In this document: piece after piece, positions 57,470 through 64,000 of the stretch
How positions within the stretch are numbered: position 1 is the first letter of the stretch
Layout: each line of letters begins with the position of its first letter
From: Thuidium tamariscinum
Lineage: Eukaryota; Streptophyta; Bryopsida; Hypnales; Thuidiaceae
Reading direction: 5' to 3'
NCBI GenBank assembly: GCA_947034885.2
Contig: OX344751.2
Location: forward strand, 41,631,082-41,695,081
Length of the DNA stretch: 64,000 bases
Position numbers and translations under genes: made by a program
The notes under the pieces: generated by a model
What the model was told of the DNA's origin: nothing
Seen by the model: only the letters and a program-made list of their open reading frames with translations
Databases searched by the model: none

Positions 57470-57770
57470 AATACATTGTGTCTCTACATCTGCATAAAGT
57501 GGTACACTTTGAGTACATGTGGAAGTTGAACAATTTATTATTTTAAAAAATCTCTTTGTGGGCTGAGGTAGACATCCAAATGAGGGATGTTTAAAAATAG
57601 AAAAATAATTTCAAAAAATTTCAAAAAATTACATAATGTCTACAACTATTATATGTAGTTTATTTTCAAGTTTTGTATGAAATGGAAAAACGACATAAAA
57701 GTTGTAAGTAAAAAACACTTGTTTAAGGCCAAAGGGAAAAAATAGGACAAGTGTTTCTTGCAATCTCCCA
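57470..57770 (-). mobile_element. ATTGCAAGAAACAC MITE (subfamily B), partial copy
   Basis: It ends ggacaagtgtttcttgcaat and matches the left half of 23471-24199 in reverse orientation. Confidence 0.6.
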
Positions 57771-59090
57771 ATAATGGATATTTAATGTGTGTATGTATTT
57801 ATTTCCTTCCAATATTTTCTCCCCTTCTTATTTGTAAATAAAAACCTACAAGTATGAATTTTTTTGTATCCTATTTTTTTTTAACTAGGTAGAAAGACTA
57901 ATTTTTAGCACCCTACTTTTTTTTAATACATTTTAGAGATATGGAATATTGAGAAAAATATAAACACCTTACAAAAGCAAGCATGTGAGTAACAAATTTT
58001 CTATAGCATTTGAATTAGCAATAAGATTTTCATAGTATTTGAACTAGTATTAAGTTTTCTATAGCATTTGAATTAGCATTGGATGTATAGAGTATGTATC
58101 ACCAACAATATACCATAGAAACAGTCATTGAAAACTAAAACAATGGCAAAAGTATACAATAGTAAAGAAAACAAACTCTAGAATATATAACACATGAACT
58201 ACAACATGCATTCAACAATCCTACACAATCCATAAAAGAAGAGTACACTAAAATATTAAAATGTCAAAAGTACAGTAATTTAATATACAAGTTGTGTTGA
58301 CAAACATACATATGAGTAGTTCCAACCCACCAAGGAATCTAAAATTTATAACTTGAAGGTTCACATACTAAAGTCATCCACAAATAGCAATTGTCACTGT
58401 ACAAATTACAATATGCTAAAAGAAACCAAAAATTAAGAGTAGATGAAATAACAGCCTATGGATTTCTACCATAATCCCCTAAAACACATTAGGGTTAGAA
58501 GCTATAGCTATCTACATTAGGAATAGCATGTCAACAACTAAAACAAGAGTAGAAATGTTGAAAAAATACAACAAACTTCAAAGAATACTACGTAAGTTCA
58601 AAGAGCATTTCCCACCAATTCGAAGAGCATTTCCCACTAGAACAAGTTTCCAAAGTTGGCGTAGAGCATTTCTACTAAACATGTCCAGAGCAGCTAATGT
58701 TTTGGACGTCAACATATTTGCAGAGACTTTCGCATGTTTGCTTAAGCAAGTTTCCAGAATTGAAAACAATGCTCCAAACATGTTTCGAAACGTCGCTTAA
58801 AACAAAAAACATTGCTATAAAGTGTTGCAAAACCCTCCAAATTGTAATAGAGTAAAGCCACATATACTCCTCCATGCAACACACAATTAACGATAACGGG
58901 GATGATATCCACTCTAAAAGCAAGCTACTACGAGGGGCACTGAAGCAACAACAAGAAGTTCTAGACTGCGAGTTGAAACCAACATGCTCCGAAGTGACAC
59001 AACCTGGAAATCCAAGAGCAAACTAAAGCAACCGCAGCTGCAGATCAAAGTACTCACCACCCTTTCTTTTCTATACAAATTTGGAAAGAT
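57771..59090. other. AT-rich sequence without a supported gene
   Basis: Three near-repeats of tttctatagcatttgaattagca-type sequence occur near 58000-58080. The 90-aa frame at 58528 has no recognisable domain. Confidence 0.4.
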
Positions 59091-59106
59091 TCGGAAAAAA
59101 AATTCT

Positions 59107-59395
59107 ACCAAAGATGTGGCCAGCGAATTGGAGGGGTAGAAAAACACCAAGGCCAAAACAGAACGCGATCCCAAGAAATCCCATGGCCCTTGGTGCCTGG
59201 CAACATCGCAATGCCCCCCAACCCCACCACGCACATCACCGTCGTCCCCATAAGCTCCACGGCGAACACCTGCCCCTCATTATAAACCAACGCCGCCATT
59301 CTTCCTCTTCTCAAGAACCGACGCAACTCAACACTCAACTCAACCCAATTAACTCTAAAAACCAACCATCGGGACACAGCCCCCTTAGAATTCAT
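59107..59395 (-). pseudogene. Aquaporin-like (MIP family) fragment
   Basis: On the minus strand, ATG at 59395 (or the internal ATG at 59299) leads to GQVFAVELMGTTVMCVVGLG, which resembles the first transmembrane helix of aquaporins. After a run of six G the similarity continues in another frame with GFLGIAFCFGLGVFLPLQ and FAGHIFG, like the second helix leading to the NPA loop. A donor-like GTAGAA follows. I found no following exon with an NPA motif. The frame change at the G-run could be a mutation or a sequencing error. The family call rests on my own reading of a short stretch. Confidence 0.4.
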
Positions 59396-59706
59396 TGCTG
59401 ATCAACAAGTACTATACAACGAAGCCACAAAACTCACACCGAAATCCACTTTGAATTCCTGTCGATCCAAATTCCTCAATCCTACATCCTACCTTGTAAT
59501 ATAAACGTAAATCTATCCCTCGTCTCCACACAAGATCTCTCTTCCTCTCGAACTTTTGCGATGAAAATCTGGAGCCAGCTAGGTGACAAGCGCAGGAAGC
59601 CCGCTAATGCTTGCATGGGGATACAACATTTCATAGATATTTATGCAACTCCAGACAAACCGATTCTGAACGTCGATGACAGTAGTATTCCACTACGTCG
59701 ATGAAG
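59396..59706. other. Upstream region of the aquaporin-like fragment
   Basis: GC-moderate sequence that could hold a former promoter or leader on the minus strand. No distinct signal is supported. Confidence 0.3.
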
Positions 59707-59709
59707 TTT

Positions 59710-60532
59710 CACAGGGGAGATAGGAGGCTTTCCCACTTGAGCAAGTGGGAAACCTCAAGATCTTTCCTTCTTGTCACCTCAGTGTAAGTGGGAAAATGAT
59801 TTTGCCATGTGGTAAATTAGGTCTAACAGGGAATACGTGAATGCTTTCCCATGGATGAAATTTTACCTTCGGGGAATTCATATACACTTTTCTACATGTT
59901 AAAATACTTCCCAAAAAAATGTGATTTTACCATGTCGTTCTTTGTTGTAGAAATTATCCCATAAGCATTGTCGTTGGTGAGACTCTCATGAAGTATAAGA
60001 GGCAAGTCTTTCTAGAGTAATTTCATGGAGTTCATGTGGTGATTACCTTATGGTATCCCCTCCATGGTGAATTTTGTTAAAATGGTGGTATTCCTTATGC
60101 CATTTTTCAAACCACATAGTTTGAACTTAAAACTAATATCTAAGAAATATATATATTTCAAACATCTAGGACACATGTAGATTTTCAAAATCTATGAAAC
60201 ACTTAGACTTCAGACCATGCATTTTGAAACATCTTGGACAAGTGTAGATTTCAGACATCTACAACACATATAGATTTCAAAAATCTATGGCAGTTTTAGA
60301 TTTCAGACCGCAATTCTCCATCTCCACATTTTCCCTCAAGGTATTCACTTCACAATTGTCCTCAAGGCATTCACTTCATAGTTTTCCTCAAGGTAATACT
60401 ATCATCATTTTACCTATTCATGAAATGGGAATGGTCCAATTTTTACCAGGCCTCATGAATGGAACGAAGAGGGAAAGACCAGGTAATTTGACTGGTTTTT
60501 TCCCGGAGGTAAAGGCTCCTATCTCCCCTGTG
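59710..60532. mobile_element. 823-bp inverted-repeat DNA element
   Basis: Inverted ends CACAGGGGAGATAGGAG on both strands, with weaker similarity further in (gggaaa and ggtaaa segments). TTT on both sides (59707-59709, 60533-60535) would fit a 3-bp target duplication. The interior is non-coding with short internal repeats (aaggcattcacttca). The superfamily is uncertain; a CACTA-like origin is possible. Confidence 0.65.
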
Positions 60533-60535
60533 TTT

Positions 60536-61105
60536 CTCTTTCGCATGCATTCCGTCCCCGAATTCCTCTCCTCTTGTCGTCGGCTGCATGATGTGAGTCA
60601 GCAGTGGGCGTGCTAGTGGTGTGCGTTCATCTGCGGCTAGTTCCATGGTGCCGAATCACCCCCTTCACCGCAGCAGCAGTCTCGAGGTTCAGGATCGATT
60701 TTGACGGAACTCAAGGAACATTCGTGCATACTTCTGGCTGATTCGTCTATGATATCCCGATTCCTGTGTGTGCATGTTTCGACGGGAAGATGCTGACTAT
60801 GATAGATGGGGGTGACTACAATACTTCTGAAAGTGTGAAATTGTGAAATTGGTGTTCGAAGTGCAGGCATTGTATGGGATGCTGCCAAATTTGCCCACTT
60901 GAGAGAGATGGAGACTTGGATCTATAAATCTTGTGTGTGTACACTTGGACTGTCTGGATTCTGGAAGTGTTTAGGAGAGTCACGGAAATTCATGGTATAT
61001 TACTTCTGGGGCATCCGCGAATGTCGTGGACACGAGATGGATGTAGACTTGCCTACTTGAAAGCTTCGGGAGAGCAAACGGGACGTCGGTTTTTAGGGTT
61101 AGGAC
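60536..61105. other. Mixed-composition sequence without a supported gene
   Basis: Moderate GC; open frames up to 89 codons without recognised motifs. Confidence 0.35.
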
Positions 61106-61290
61106 TTTGTAGAATTAGTTATGTAATTTTGAAGTTAAAATGGTACATGACTTTAAAATTGCCCACCTCTTTAAATGTACATTATCTATTCATTATTTAA
61201 GGCTGTAAAAAAACATGTATAAATAGTTTATATTTGAAGAGGTGGATGGTTTTAGAGCTTGAGCGCTTTTAGAACTTCTTCCTTTATATG
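61106..61290 (+). mobile_element. GGTA MITE, diverged copy 4
   Basis: The interior matches 47927-48251 and 55365-55615 (gaattagttatgtaattttg, aaatgtacattatc, aaggctgtaaaa). No clear ends. Confidence 0.55.
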
Positions 61291-61546
61291 GTGGTAATGA
61301 GGGTGATAATTTAGCTTATGTAATAAATCAAACACAATTAGAAAAAAATTATATATTTTTTGGGATATTCTTAGGGCGCTAACTATGAGACATTTATTAT
61401 AACTATGACTATGAGTTGTCTATATCAGATTGCACTAGTATGATATTTGAACATAGTTTGTGTGTTTAAAGTCACTTTGAAATTGTTCAATTGTTCAATT
61501 TTTAGAAACTAGGGAGCTAAGAACATAGCTACAAGCTTTTACTTAA

Positions 61547-62119
61547 TGTCATGGACATGCCATACTAGAGTTCACCCACACTCTACGGATTCCCGTGAGA
61601 CCTAGAATGGTATAGTATTAGTGGTTAATAGTTTAGAGTAACTTCTAGAAGGTTCTAGAATCTTTGACTAGTATCTAGAACTTCCCAATAGTTTCCGGAA
61701 GCTTCCACAAGCTTCCGTATAGTTCTTGTAGTTTACGGAAGCTTCCACAAACTTCTGGAAGCTTCCATACGAGTCTAGATGCCTCCGGAAGCTTCTATAA
61801 GCTTTCGGAAGGTTCCGCTTGACCTTCTTAGATTCCAGAAGCTTCCGGAAGGTCCCATAGGTGCTTCCTAAGGTCTCTAGGACGTTACTCCGGAAGTTTC
61901 CAGAAGTTTAGTATAAATAGAGAGTTGAGGGCTGTTGCTCTTCACTCTCTTCAACACGAGTTGTATCCCAAACTTGTATTGACTTTCTGTTATCAATACA
62001 TCTTCTAGTTCTCTCACTTTGAGTTGTAGTCTGAGTCACTTATGAGGAATCCCCTCACTTCTAGTCCAATCTTGTCCTTGTCTGATCTTAGTTCCGTCCA
62101 AGAGTTGTCGTCCGCGACA
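61547..62119 (+). mobile_element. Solo LTR, copia-like (fossil)
   Basis: 573 bp beginning TGTCATGG and ending CGCGACA, so TG...CA with a TGTC/GACA inverted end. CTTAA on both sides (61542-61546 and 62120-62124) is a 5-bp target duplication. A TATA-like tataaatagagag near 61912 and a following CT-rich stretch with ttatcaataca fit the U3/R/U5 layout of plant Ty1/copia LTRs. No internal region or second LTR is present, so this is the product of LTR-LTR recombination. The identical target duplication suggests a modest age. Confidence 0.78.
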
Positions 62120-62124
62120 CTTAA

Positions 62125-64000
62125 ATGACTTAGTCAAAATTGACCCCCAATATGTATAGGCCTTGATAGTTTGGATTGATATCTACAATCTCAGTTTTTG
62201 TATAATTTTTTATTTATTTTTAGATATGACAAATAGATAGTGTAGATTGGATTTCTAAAAATATAATTTTTCTTTCAAGCAATGCTTGGAAGAAAACGTG
62301 AGTTTTGCCACCCAAAGCAAAAATAGTTGAAATTGACAAGAAAAAATAACTCACTAGAATAAATTTTGTATTTAAACAATAATAGATTAGTTTCTTACAA
62401 AATATGTTCTATCAACATATAATGCTTTGATTTATTTTAGGTGTATTATTGATGCATGCAGGGGGGGGCAATGAGATTATTTTGTTGGAACATCAATCTC
62501 ATTAAAGTAATACAATTTTGGTGCCAAAAAATGTGACTTATTTGTACATAATAGCCTAAAATCTAGGACAAATATGTATTTATATTTTAGAGAAAACTAA
62601 GGGGTTCAAAAAAGTACCAAGGTATTGAAATATCATCAATTAAACAAAATTGATGTTTTGAAAAAATATAATAAGGGATTTGTTTTCAACTTGAATTTTG
62701 ATAATGACCCCTAAAGTCTAAAATGTTCAGATTACTTTCTAGTTTTTCATTGTAAGGATTGACTAATTTTTTAAAGTTTTGTCTTAAAGATATTAGCTTT
62801 TTAGGATTATTTCCCACCTTGTACTTCTACTTTTACTAAATGCTAACTTAAAGACTACAAAACTAATTTAGTATTTTTGAAAAATTGGGCAAAGTCTATT
62901 GAATTTATAATTTTGAATGTCTGATTAGAAAATCTTTAGTATGAATGCATGTGAAGTTACATGTAAAATTTTGATTCATGTCATTGCAATAAATATTGTA
63001 AGAGTTGTAAGTTTAAGAAAAGTCTCAATGTCAAAGTAGGCAACTCAAAATGCATTCTAAAAACAATTACTTAATTATGTTTTGTCGTTTAGATTCATAC
63101 TTATATAAAAAAATTGAATCACTCAATTCCTAATAATGAGATGAAAGATGTAAAGAGCTTTATTTTATTAGGCAATGATAGTAGAAAATGTATATGAAGT
63201 TGATTTTTGAACCCCATTTTAAAGAAATTCAAATTCAAAAACTATAGGATATTGTTTCCTAGGACATTCTCGCCTTTGGAATTTATAAATCTCAATTTCT
63301 TGTCAAAGTTATTAACAACTTAGTTTTTTCTTTCACCAATCACCACCTTCTTCTTTATAATTTTGTTAAAGATGAATATGAATGTGTATTTTTAATCCCA
63401 TTTTCTATGTATTTTCAAAACAATTTTTGAACAAAATATGGACTAAATCACATAAGTTATGGGACATGTGTTTTTTTGTTAAAAAAATAGAACTTAAGTC
63501 CCCATCGCACTAAATTTGTATTAGATGATGATTTTTACTTGAAAATTTTTAAATGATACATCCGATCTCAAGAATCTACCAACCCAAGCTTCCTTGCCAA
63601 GTTTATAGGAGTAATAGATTCTTTGTAGTATAGGATGAATGGTTCAATCACTAAGGATTTAGAAGTTAAATATTTAATTTAGTAGGACAATTTGTTGCCA
63701 AATTACTTCCAACAACTTTGTACACTTCAATTTGTCAATTAACACCATTCAAACAATACAAATACAAGATTCGCTTGTCTCCAATCAACTTGTCTTGAAT
63801 TTGGAGTTCACATTTGAGCTCACCCAAATGGCACCAATTACACACATCTAGTATACAAAATACAAACGCAAAAAACCTTTGTCTAAAATAAGTAGAGAAG
63901 CAAAATATTTATGTATTACCAAAAAAAAAATCATAGTAACAGATATACAAATGAAAGTTAAAAGTGCTCTAATTGAGAGCTAAAAACATGTACTACAACG
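62125..64000. other. AT-rich gene-free sequence
   Basis: No supported gene, RNA gene or repeat with definable ends to the window edge. Confidence 0.4.

Noticed and set aside
1-64000. CRISPR arrays, operons, ribosome binding sites
   Set aside because: The window is plant nuclear DNA with spliced genes; the tandem repeats seen are LRR-coding, satellite-like or promoter arrays without spacers.

Overview
This is a nuclear window from a land plant. Four things point that way: a copper chaperone, a pectate lyase and a SAM-domain gene with plant-type introns, and TTTAGGG telomere-type repeats. A kinase-NBS-LRR resistance gene narrows it to a seed-free plant, because that class was described from mosses. 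The species cannot be fixed from sequence alone. Intergenic DNA is very AT-rich and holds many short inverted-repeat (MITE-like) elements, one SINE and one solo LTR.

Layout. Positions 1-16,250 hold three long, uninterrupted, higher-GC reading frames: a hAT-type transposase-like protein (+), a divergent protein-kinase-like protein (-) and a coiled-coil RING-H2 protein (+). Each starts just after a 3' splice acceptor. The kinase-like and RING genes each have a TATA box, and immediately upstream of it a GC-rich array of CCGTC motifs. Two A/T-rich tandem arrays in opposite orientation flank the RING gene. I regard this block as the most unusual part of the window. Positions 16,658-16,873 hold a SINE with 17-bp target-site duplications. 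Positions 17,500-21,950 hold a six-exon secreted pectate lyase with an odd Tyr/Gly-rich N-terminus. Positions 22,370-28,600 are AT-rich and dominated by one MITE family. Positions 28,840-32,300 hold a seven-exon SAM-domain gene, and 33,350-35,090 an ATX1-like copper chaperone (-). Positions 37,373-42,466 hold a four-exon kinase-NBS-LRR immune receptor (-) with 19 near-identical LRR units. Positions 43,000-64,000 are gene-poor: several TTAA-flanked MITEs, an aquaporin-like fragment near 59,200, an 823-bp inverted-repeat element and a copia-like solo LTR.

How the genes work together. The pectate lyase, SAM, copper chaperone and immune receptor genes look like independent host genes. The three left-hand genes share gene structure, base composition and, for two of them, promoter design. 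They could be one mobile or co-regulated set, but that is inference. All exon boundaries were read by eye from GT-AG signals and checked for reading-frame phase; no database search was possible.
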